Shown here: in pieces, positions 51,401 through 63,500 of the stretch | How the letters are laid out: each line of letters opens with the position of its first letter | Position numbering within the stretch: position 1 is the stretch's first letter | NCBI GenBank assembly: GCA_037043455.1 | Contig: JAWPHD010001431.1 | Location: forward strand, 248,001-312,000 | DNA length: 64,000 bases | Direction of reading: 5' to 3' | Origin: Cyrtodaria siliqua | Lineage: Eukaryota > Mollusca > Bivalvia > Adapedonta > Hiatellidae | Notes under the pieces: model-generated | Seen by the model: only the letters and a program-made list of their open reading frames with translations | Databases searched by the model: none | Told to the model about the DNA's origin: nothing | Translations under genes and position numbers: made by a program

Positions 51401-54400
51401 ACAGGCACATCTAGGCTTGGTACTGATCATCCCTGCAAAGTTTCGCTGAAATCTGGTCTTGGGATCAGGAGAACTAGTCCGGACAAAGTTTGTCTATTAA
51501 AACCTTTAAAGGGCCATAACTCTATAATAATAAAAATTATTCAACCATAACACGACAAAGATATGTACAACTAGGCTTAGTACTGATCATATCTGCAAAG
51601 TTTTGTTGAAATCCGGCCAGGTGTAAAGGAGAATTAGTCCGGACAAAGTTTGTGTATTAAAACGTTTAAAGGGCCATAACTCTGCCAAAAATCAATCAAC
51701 CGGAACACGGCGATGATAGGCACAACTAGGCTCTTTACTGATCATCCCTGCAAAGTTTCGTTGAAATCCAGATAGGGGTCCAGTAAAGCTAGTCCGGACA
51801 AAGTTTGTGACATACAGACAACAGACGACAGACAACAGACACACAGCACAAAAACAATATGTCTCCCCTTTGGAGAGAAGTCACATGACTAAGCTATGTA
51901 TTTCATTGGAGAGGTCACATGACTTCTAATCTAGGTATTTCATTGGAGAGAAGTCACATGCCTTCTAATCTAGGAATTTCATTGGAGAGAAGTCAAATGA
52001 CTACTATTCTAGGTATTTCATTGGAGAGAAGTCACATGACTTCTAATCTAGGTATTTCATTGGAAGAAGTCACATGACTACTAATCTAGGTATTTCATTG
52101 GAGAGAAGTCACATGACTTCTAATCTAGGTATTTCATTGGAAGAAGTCACATGACTACTAATCTAGGTATTTCATTGGAGAGAAGTCACATGACTTCTAA
52201 TCTAGGTATTTCATTGGAAGAAGTCACATGACTACTAATCTAGGTATTTCATTGGAGAGAAGTCACATGACTTCTAATCTAGGTATTTCATTGGAGAGAA
52301 ATCACATGATTAGCAATTTAGAAACTTCATTGGAGAGGTCACATGACTACAGATCTAGGTATTTCATTGGAGAGAAGTCACATGACTACTAATCTAGGTA
52401 TTTCATTGGAGAGAATCACATGATTACAATATAGATACTTCATTGGAGAGAAGTCACGACTACAAATCTAGGTATTTAATTGGAGAGAAGTCACATGACT
52501 ACTAATCTAGGTATTTCATTTGAGAGAAATCACATGATTAGCAATCTAGATACTTCATTGGAGAGGTCACATGACTACTAATCTAGTAATTTCATTGGAG
52601 AGAAGTCACACGACTAATAATCTAGGTATTTCGTTGGAGAGAAATCACATGATTAGCAATCTAGATACTTCATTGGAGAGAAGTCACATGACTAATAATC
52701 TAGTAATTTCATTGGAGAGAAGTCAGACGACTACTAATCTAGGTATTTCGTTGGAGAGAAATCACATGATTAGCAATCTAGATACTTCATTGGAGAAGTC
52801 ACATGACTACTAATCTAGTAATTTCATTGGAGAGAAGTCAGACGACTACTAATCTAGGTATTTCGTTGGAGAGAAATCACATGATTAGCAATCTAGATAC
52901 TTCATTGGAGAGAAGTCACATGACTACTAATCTAGTAATTTCATTGGAGAGAAGTCACATGACTACTAATCTAGGTATTTCGTTGGAGAGAAATCACATG
53001 ATTAGCAATCTAGATACTTCATTGGAGAAGTCACATGACTACTAATCTAGTAATTTCATTGGAGAGAAGTCACATGACTACTAATCTAGGTATTTCGTTG
53101 GAGAGAAATCACATGATTAGCAATCTAGATACTTCATTGGAGAAGTCACATGACTACTAATCTAGTAATTTCATTGGAGAGAAGTCACATGACTACTAAT
53201 CTAGGTATTTCGTTGGAGAGAAATCACATGATTAGCAATCTAGATACTTCATTGGAGAGAAGTCACATGACTAATAATATAGATATTCCATTGGAGAGAT
53301 GTCACATGAATAGCAATCTAAATATCTCATTGCAGAAAAGACACAAGACTTCTAATCTAGATATTTTATTGGAAAGCAGAAACATGGCTATACTTACGGA
53401 AATCATCTTCATTTTCCGAGTCAAGCTTTTGCTTTTTACAGCAACAGGACACAACAATAAACTTAAATAGGAGGTAGGTGTGAGCAAAGAAGATAAATGG
53501 GGGACAGAGCACGGGACGCGTGTAGTACTCGTAGATCAGGGAGTAACGCTGATAAAACCAGTGCACATCCGTATTGTCCTGTATCTTCTGGAACGTGTAA
53601 CTATGGAAACAAAAATAAACAAAACATTCAAAAACTGGGTAAAACATAAATTTAAAAGAAGCGGGAAGAAAAGTTTCAACATACCAGTAGGTTTATAGAG
53701 AGTCTGAAGCAATATTGATCGGGGCGCTTGATTCAGCCAAAGTTTTTTTCCAGGCTTTTCAGACAAAATTCAAATAGTACCTAAATAAATTATAATTATA
53801 TCAGTGAAACAGACATTTTTAGTGGTGACAAAAAATACCTTACTTTTAAAATTCGGTTGAACAATAAAACTTGTAGGTGTGAAAGTTGTTTCTGATAGGG
53901 CATTTTCAATGCAAAATTCTGCTGCATCATGAAACAGAAAACTATTTTTATTTGGAATTTTTATCGAAAAAAAATGGTTTTAATGTGTTGGATAAACAGT
54001 AATTAAGACACGTTGAAGGTTTTATAGCACAATATTAAGGCTAAATGAAGTTATTTGAGATTTATGATTTTTCTGCAGTCCAAGAAACAAGGAATTTACA
54101 TGGAAAAAGCCCCATCAAAAAAGCATTTTGGCTGTACAATATTTATTTCTGAACTGATTTTCAAAACTAAGGTATTAAAAATTCCATCTCCAATGATGCA
54201 TAATCTATGACCGTATTAATAAAATTGCTCACGTAAATGCTGAAGACCCTTTGGCTGAAACATGCGCCACGCCATTACGTGGACCCACCTTAATTCCATT
54301 AAGGGATGGGAAAGCTTATATTAGCAGGATTTTATAACAGATGTTTCGACAATAAAACACTCTTAAAAACAATTTTTACTGAAAAAATGCGATAACCTGT

Positions 54401-57400
54401 TTAAAATTACGTATTAATGTTTTAATTTTACAATATGAGAATTGTTAAAGCCAAAATTAAGGTTTTATTTCATACCCCAGCCAACCCCGTTTTCACTTCT
54501 TGGAGAAGGGGTTGGATGGGGTATGAAAGTTAATACTCGGACCACGTAATGCGAACAATAGTTCAGCAGAAGAGGAGCACTTTACTAAACGTTCAGCTCT
54601 TATTCTGACCGTGCTGGGAGTCATACCATTAGGTCGAGGAGTCAACGCAAACTTATCTTGATGCTAATTAAACCAGTTGCATACTGCACATAATCATTAA
54701 TGTACGAGAATAAAACAAAAAAAACATTTTTAAATTAGACTCTATACCTGGTGTGTTGCAATCATTGTGTTGAAATATGTCAACAAGCTTTAAATACAAA
54801 ATATTTATATTTCTACTGCATTGCATTGCACTGCCCTATGAATAACATTTTCTTTTGGGGCAGAGCTGAAATAATTTGTCTGAAGAACTTGCTTTGTTTG
54901 TACGATATAACGATGTCTTGTCTTGACGTTCTCGAGCTTATTGCTGTAAATTGCCACAAAAAAGCATGAAAGGTTGGCAATGTGGCCATTCCAATATACT
55001 ACAACGTTAAAACACTATCTTAAGCACAAATACAACGTATTTACATTTAATATTGAAGTCTGAACAACAGATAGAACAAACATGTAAATATAAGTATTGA
55101 ATTCGATATTGCGATCTTTCTATGGGGTATGAAACATTAGCTAGTTTAAAGTTAGCGAGAAGCCTTTCAGGCTTCAAATACTTTAATCTAGCCTAATATT
55201 TTTCATAGCATATATAGAAAGATCGAAATATCAAACTTAATCCTTAAACACGTGAATATTTATTTCAAGTCGGTTTTTACAAACATATAATATAACATCA
55301 GTTCAATGAGCAATTTTCTGGTTTTGCAGTTTCTCGTGTTCTACTTTCAGTTTGCCTTTTATCCTCAAGAAACACTTTTGCTGGAAAAAAGCCAAGGACA
55401 ACCAAAGTGCTGGTCAAAATAAGGAATAAATCTTCATGAGGTGTATTGCATGGGAAATGCACATAAATCAATAGTTTGCACACAGAAAGTAAAATAAAGA
55501 ATATTATTAATAATTCTGTTTTTCATAAATATTTTGACAGACGCACGTGGCATTCGAGTCCCACACCCACTCCTGCCGGCTAGTAAGTTTGTGAAATTTA
55601 ACTATACAGAAATTATTTCCGTTTTTACAAATTTACTACATCTTGTCATAAACATGTGAATTATAGCTCAAAAACAGAGTATCTCTGTATTCAATAGAGA
55701 ATCACATAAAAAAATATAATTATTTCATGGCGACTGTTAAAATAACCACATCTTATCACACAAGCATACATAAAGCTGAAAAACAACAATGCCAAATAAC
55801 TGAATAAAACTTGGCTAAAATCAACAAAATAAATTTTAAATACTGCAATTCCATGAAATAAAAACATTTCTCAAAATAAATAAATATGAGGTACTAAAAA
55901 TTCTTTGAGTTCTTTAAGAATCCAGACTGCTGTTCCCCTTTAAATTTGGACAAAACGAGTCCCAGGGACCTCAGGACGATCACCTGAGTGTATAGTCTAG
56001 ATCATCTGCGACGCTTGCTCGTTTTCAAGACAAACGTCTAGACAAGTCCTCCTGGACAAAGTTTGATTTTTGCCGATACACTGGTAAAGGATTCTGATTG
56101 GCTGAGACAGGAACACCTGCTATCCCAGATATACAGAAAGGCAGAAAACAATAAATTTATATATAAACAAAGATGGAAACGTCATCATTATATCGTCAAA
56201 CTAAATGCAGATAAGAAATACTTTAATAAAAAAGAAAAACGCGGTTCCAATTTCAAATTTGTTTCAGCATAAGTTGTCAAGACGTTTGTATTTACAATCA
56301 AGCGTCGAAGATGATCAAGACTACTGTATAAGGATTTATATGAAAAAATGTTTATTATGCAGTAAACACAACCTGCATGTAGCATGGATTTAATACAGCC
56401 CTGACTCCATAATTGTGTGCTGTTTGGTTGACTCCATTATATATCTTCCTACATAAATCTATTCTACTGTAACCCTACAGGGTGGGCCAGATTTAACACC
56501 AAGGCAACCATTTGAACAAACTTGGAAGAGGATCATAAGTGTATGATACATACGGTAGAACATAAAGATTTTCTAAAGTAGCTATCCTGCCCAACAACTG
56601 CCAAATTTTATATGTTTTTTATATATTATTATATATATTTTCCTATGTACACTGTTTCTAAACTTACTGACGATGAGGTATATATATATAACTTACATAT
56701 TTTGAGAATCCAAACTCTATAGACACAATATAAATTGTTTTAACCAGCCAGGCCAAACCCCGAAACTGGAGCGTTGAATAAAGAGTTACCAACTCATAAA
56801 TCATTTTAGGCATATTCGATCAAGGTATATTTAGAACCTGTGAATAAATATTTACTTCTTATTGGCCCATATACATTATTATATGACCTAAACACCCGGA
56901 TAGAGTTTTGATACACGGTTTTGTAGTGTAATTTTGCCGTTTTCAGAGGGTTTTTAAAGTTTTTACCTGTATAAGTCAATGTTAAACATGTGGCCTCTGG
57001 GATGGGACCAAATTTGATCCTAGGGTCTCCATCTGAAAAAACTTGATAGAAAACCATGAGCTTATGCTACATGCAAACTATTAGACCTCTAGTTCTTGCA
57101 GTTTCCGAGATTTTTTTAAAAGATTTCCCAATATAACTTTATGTTACACTGTGACATGGGGTGGAGGCCAGATTTGACCCCAGGGTCACCTTTTGAATAA
57201 TCTTGGTAGAGGACTATAAGCTTATGCTACATGCAATATATGACAGATCTAAATCTTGTAGTTTTCAGAGAATATTATTTTCTATATTTTCTATATTTAT
57301 GTATGTTTCTATGTAAACAAAATCTCTTTATAAAATGAAAATTATATTTAAATGCAAAAAAAGATCATCAAAACAAACAAAAAAGGAGTTTAAACGGGAA

Positions 57401-60385
57401 CCAGTTCACACATGATTACCTCCGCATTATCCAAACTTACATGTGACAGTTTGCCTAAATGTGCAGCGTGCACAGTGAGGGCCCATAACACGGCGTAACA
57501 ACAGAAATATGTGGAAAAACAAAATAAATGGAGGGGCTATGGGTGGCCTCTTGCAGTAGTTGACAATATAACAGAATCGCATAAATCTCCAGATAGAGTC
57601 AGTGTTTGGCTGCATCAGCTCAAACGTGTAGCTGCAATAGGCAAAAGTGATAACAAATAGAAAACTGCTCTGCTCGAAAATTACTTAAAGACACTAAGCC
57701 GCCAAATAACGGCAAAATTACGCTACAAAAACGACTGTGTCCATGTGTTCAGGTCATATAATAATGTATATATGCTGATTAAACATATAGGTTTGTTGAC
57801 TTGTTCTTAAAATACCCATGATTGAATAATTAAGTTGGTAACTCTTAATTCGAAGCTCCAGTTTTGGGGTTTGACCCGGCTAGTTAAAGACTTTTATATC
57901 GTGTCTATGGAGTTTGGATTCTCAAATTATGTAAGTTATTTATATAACTCGTCGTCAGTAGGCTTAGAAAAGGTGTACGTACATTTGTTGTTCAACGGGG
58001 CATGAAAAATGTTAGTGTCGTTTAAAAGTCAAACTTTAAACTATCCCAATGTTTTTCAAAAACACTATCGTAGTTTAAAGTGGATGAAGCCCAAAGGATT
58101 TCTTGTAAGAAATGCTTCTTGTTAACTTAAAACTAACCTAAGGCTTTTTATACCCCCCACTAAAAGATCAAAAATTTATATTGATTTTCATTTAAAGTTC
58201 CTATTAACATCAACAGCCAAATTTTATAACATATGTACACCATTTCTAAACCTACTGACAATGAGTTATATATGTAAGTTACATATTTTGAGAATCCAAA
58301 CTCTATCTATAGACACAATATAAATGGCTATACCAGCCAGGCCAAACCCTTAAACTGGAGCGCATATTAAGAGTTACCAACTCATAATTCATTTTTACGC
58401 ATATTCAATCACGGATATTGTAAGAACCCATGAATAAACCTATACTTTTTATTGGCACATATACATTATTATATGACATGAACACCTGGATAGAGTTTTG
58501 ATAAACGGTTTTGCATACATGCCAAATTTTCCAGCATCACATCAGGGAGATTGGACTTCCAAATCAGGGAGATTTACGTAACGCCATGAAACCATCGCAT
58601 TTTTTCAAATAATAAATAAAAATGTTGACAACTGTTACTTTATGTCTAATTTTATTTTGTATTTCATTATCTAAATAAATATACAATAGATGAAAACAAA
58701 TAACAGTATATGCATTATGCCATAATAAATTAATTGCTAGATTATCATCCCCGTCCGCCCCGTTTTTGTTTACGCCGCCCCGCGGTTTTCAGTATTTTGA
58801 GAGCCATGTTTTAAACCTATCCTCTGAAAACCCGGAAACGTAATAACCAAAATTGGCAAATTAAATGGGGTAAAACTGGTGTTTGTTGTCATAAAAGTGG
58901 TAAAGGGTGTTGCAATTATGAAAGGCTGGTTTAGTTGTAATAATGTGGGAGATATAACATTGTTACTAGATGTTATTACCGAATGCACTGATCAAAAAGC
59001 GTCGATTTCAGCAAAAATCCTTCTCAGTTTACCCGGCCATATTTCAATAAATCTCATGTGCCGCGAGACGCTAGATGCAATTTCATTGGTTGGTTGCATG
59101 ATCGTAACCCTGCCTTGATCGATTTGACACGGGCTAATCACATGCCGTGTATTGCAAATTACAGCCAATTAACCATCCTCGGCAAATAATTGATTTCCGG
59201 GAGGTTTTGAACGGCTTCCGTATGATCGGTAGATCAAAGGCAAATCCGGTAGTCTACCGGAGAATGCGGGAGATTTGGCATGTATGGTTTTGTCATTATT
59301 TGGCAGGTTAGTTTGTTAGTTTCTTTCACAAATTATTGTTTTTTATTGATCAGTTTCAACTATGAGAAATGTTTTCAATGATCTATTTAATTTTAAACAT
59401 TTGTCCTAATAAGGACTGAGAAAACAGCTTATTGGAGATAATAAAATCAGTTTAGTTTTAGCAAAACAATCTTAGTAAAAAAGACAACTTCAAACTGACT
59501 ATGTTTTCTTCTACAGGGACATATTCAAATTCGGTTTGTACATTTCAGGTTGTATGTTATGTGGCAGATGACCATCTGATGATGCAATTTGCGTTGTACA
59601 CTTCAGGTTGAGTGGCAGTGGACCATCTGACAATGCAATTTGTGTCATACACTTCAGGTTGGCTGTTGCATAGCACTGGACCATCTGACAATGCAATTTG
59701 TGTCATACACTTCAGGTTGGCTGTTGCATAGCACTGGACCATCTGACAATGTAATTTGTGTCATACACTTCAGGTTGGCTGTTGCATAGCACTGGACCAT
59801 CTGACAATGCAATTTGTGTCATACACTTCAGGTTGGCTGTTGCATAGCACTGGACCATCTGACAATGCAATTTGTGTCATACACTTCAGGTTGGCTGTTG
59901 CATAGCACTGGACCATCTGACAATGTAATTTGTGTCATACACTTCAGTTTGGCTGTTGCATAGCACTGGACCATCTGACAATGTAGTTTGTGTCATACAC
60001 TTCAGGTTGGATGTTGCATAGCACTGGACCATCTGACAATGTAGTTTGTGTCATACACTTCAGGTTGGCTGTTGCATAGCACTGGACCATCTGACAATGT
60101 AGTTTGTGTCATACACTTCAGGTTGGCTGTTGCATAGCACTGGACCATCTGACAATGTAGTTTGTGTCATACACTTCAGGTTGGCTGTTGCATAGCACTG
60201 GACCATCTGACAATGTAGTTTGTGTCATACACTTCAGGTTGGCTGTTGCATAGCACTGGACCATCTGTGTTGTATACTTCAGGCTGTGTGTTGTGTGGAA
60301 GTAGGTCATCGACCGTCACTCATCGTCAGGTGTTGTGGTAATTAAAATAAAGTGTGTGTGTGTGTGGAATGGGAGGTGGGGGTGT

Positions 60386-60454
<69 letters not shown>

Positions 60455-60469
60455 ATGTGCGTGTGTGTA

Positions 60470-60500
<31 letters not shown>

Positions 60501-63500
60501 GTGTGTGTGTGTGTGTGCATGTCAGAGGGGTGAGTTTTGTCATCAAATCTTATAATAAAGAGCTGATTACCCGGCTGATTATCTACCCTTACTACAAATA
60601 GTTACTCAAGTTGACATACCTGAACATGGCGATCAGCAGGTTGAGAAGCAGAACGTTGGCCAGCAGCATATACATGCCCATCATGATAGGCACCACGTAT
60701 TTCCCGACATCCGTCGGACACCGGGAATATGTCCCGTTTCTCCATAACACCTCATCAAATGTACAATCCGGATCACCTGGAGGCAGTCAGCAAAAATAGA
60801 CTTGTGGATAATAACATGATTATGATCAAATTATATCAATGGAGGCAACATCATGGAGTCATAGTCACCTGACTCAAATTTAGAGATAATCACAGGCAAA
60901 AATATCCACAGTACTGCATGTTCAATCTCCTAAAATCCTAAAAAAAGCCAGGATACAAATGAATACAAATAAGTAGATCTATCAAAGCATTATTTAGTAG
61001 AATGGGTGTGTGGTGGGGGTGGTGTGGTGGGGGGGGAGGTCACAATGATTCACAAGTTGGTACTCTATGGAAGAATGGTAAGAGGAACACACTTCACACT
61101 TCATTCATTCCACATGGAGCAAGAGGTCAATGACCTTGAAGCTCTACTGATAGGTTTTGATAGTTAGATCAACATTCCTGTGAAGTTTCATGAAAATCTG
61201 TCAAGTAGTTTCAGTCGCTACAAGTTTTTATTATATAACTCTATGAAAACAAAGATGGCCACTGGAAGCCATGTTTAATGTTGTATCAAAATAAATTTCA
61301 ACAAGGACCATCATCATGTCATGCTGATCATTTTAGAAAAAGTCCCATATCAATATCACTTATAGTTTTCAAGAAGTAGTCGCTACAAACTTGTTTTTTT
61401 TATCTATTTTTAGCCGTGGTAGCCATCTTGAATTTCCAGGCGACCTGAAATTTTGCTAGGATCAACCAGACATCAAGAGCAACATTCCTGTGAAGTTTCA
61501 TGAAAATCTGTCAAGTAGTTTCAGAGGAGTAGTCGTTACAAGTTTTTATTATATAACTCTATGTAAACAAAGATGGCCACTGGCGGCCATGTTTAATGTC
61601 GAATCAAAATAATTTTTCGACAAGGATCAACGTCATTTCTTGGAGATCATTTTAGAAAATGTTCCAAATCAATATCTCTTACAGTTTTCAATAAGTAGTC
61701 GCTACAAACTTTTTTTTTTAAAAATCTATTTTTAGCCTTGGCATCCATCTTGAATTTCCGGCCAACCTGAAATTTTGCAAGGATCAACTAGACATCAAGA
61801 GAAACATTCGTGTGAAGTTTCATGAAGATCTGTCAAATAGTTTCAGGGGAGTAGTCGCTACAAATCTTTACTATATAACACTATGTAAACAAAGATGGCT
61901 GCTGGCGGATCAAATCAAAATAATTTTCGACAAGGACCAACATCATGTCAAGCTGATCATTTTATTTTAATATTTTTGATCATCCACATTTAGTTTGTTG
62001 ATATGAAGTTTCCCTCTTTATTTATTACTTTAGAGTCTTTCTGCGGTTCTGTATAATCTTCAAGGTGTATCTGTATCAGCCAATAAGAAGCAACACCAGA
62101 ATCTCGGCAACTTCAAACTTTTTTTAGAAGAACTGTTCTACACGTTTGTCTTGAAAACAAGAAAGCATCGCGGATGATCTAGACTAAATTTGGTCCAATC
62201 ATTTGGTTCACCTCAGTTTTTATCATTGTTTTTCTTTATCAGAATGCATTTCAACACATTTTCATAAACTCTTGCAAACTCGTTTTTTATTTAATTTTGT
62301 ATTTATTAATGAATGAAAATACTCTTTTAAGTACTTTTCATGAAAAATATACTGTCTGAAATTATCACATTTATACAAAATAATTGGAAAAGTGCATCAT
62401 CTCAAAGGAGATCAAATACTAGGACCAGGTAAGCTTAGGAGGCAGGTAATTTACAGGTAACCAGTGGCGCAGCTGCTTACAGGCACCGCATGCCCGTGCC
62501 TACAACATTTTATGAACATTCAAAAAAGGCTAAAAATTCATTAAAAACTGAAATAGGAGTGGGTTAGTGGGGTGGATGTCTCTTTTCTGTAAACTATTCC
62601 AAAATTTAGCCTTTTTGTAATACATGTATTAACGTTGAGAATAACGTTTTGTAACTTGATATCCGTCCAAAATATAATTTTGGAGTTCAGTTCATTCCCA
62701 AAAAAGTCTCCCCACGCTCGTTAGAATGCACCATTTTACGTTTGTTTTTTTGATAAAAAAATGTGGGGGAGAATACCCCAGTACCCATCTTGCAATTTCC
62801 CAACTTCAGTGCTCAGTTGATTTGATCTACAACTTAAAGCAGCCAGCTACGTCCCTGGTAACTAAAGTCTCCTATTCTTACCTTGTATCTCATCAAGGAA
62901 CAGCTCTCCATATATATTCCAGTAGGCCCTCCGTATTATTGAAATGGCCGTGTCCCAGTTTAAAGGCGAGTTGGGATACAGCACAGAGTGGGACGCGATG
63001 GCGTATGACACCACAAACACCATCAGTATCACCACAAAATACATCAAATCTTGAACCTGAAAGCAAAAAAACATGAATATTTTCAATAGAACCTTGCAGA
63101 ATGAACATTCTGAATTGAAAATGAGAAAGAACAATACGAACAAGTAAAATCAAACAATTTGTTTAATGGGGACTGAAGCAAATATGAAAAGCTTTAATAA
63201 GATAAAGCTGTTTTATTACATGATTTACCTGTTGAACAGTTGAATAATCCCATGTTATGTATATTATATGAACAAACAATCAAAAAGTTAAGTTACCATT
63301 CGACCAATCATCACCAGTTTTGGTCCCAACTCCTTATGTACAGAAAAGATATGCAGCAGACGCAAAAAGAACGACACAAAATTCAAGGCCAGGAATACCC
63401 GTGCCGCCTCAAATGTGTCTGGGTAGGGTAAAAATCTGAGCACCATTCCAACGATAAACAGTCCTATAGTGATGAGGTCCACCACATTCCAAGTGTCCGT

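Noticed and set aside
55545..55590. tRNA-like B box (CATTCGAGTCCCACACCC)
   Set aside because: No A box at the right distance and no cloverleaf; too weak to call even as a SINE.
60335..60601. ORFs of VCVCVC or HTHTHT repeats
   Set aside because: Translations of a GT/AC microsatellite; no coding evidence.
62726..63076. 116-residue plus-strand ORF
   Set aside because: It is the antisense of the S5/pore exon plus a MITE end; the minus strand carries the conserved TRPM sequence.
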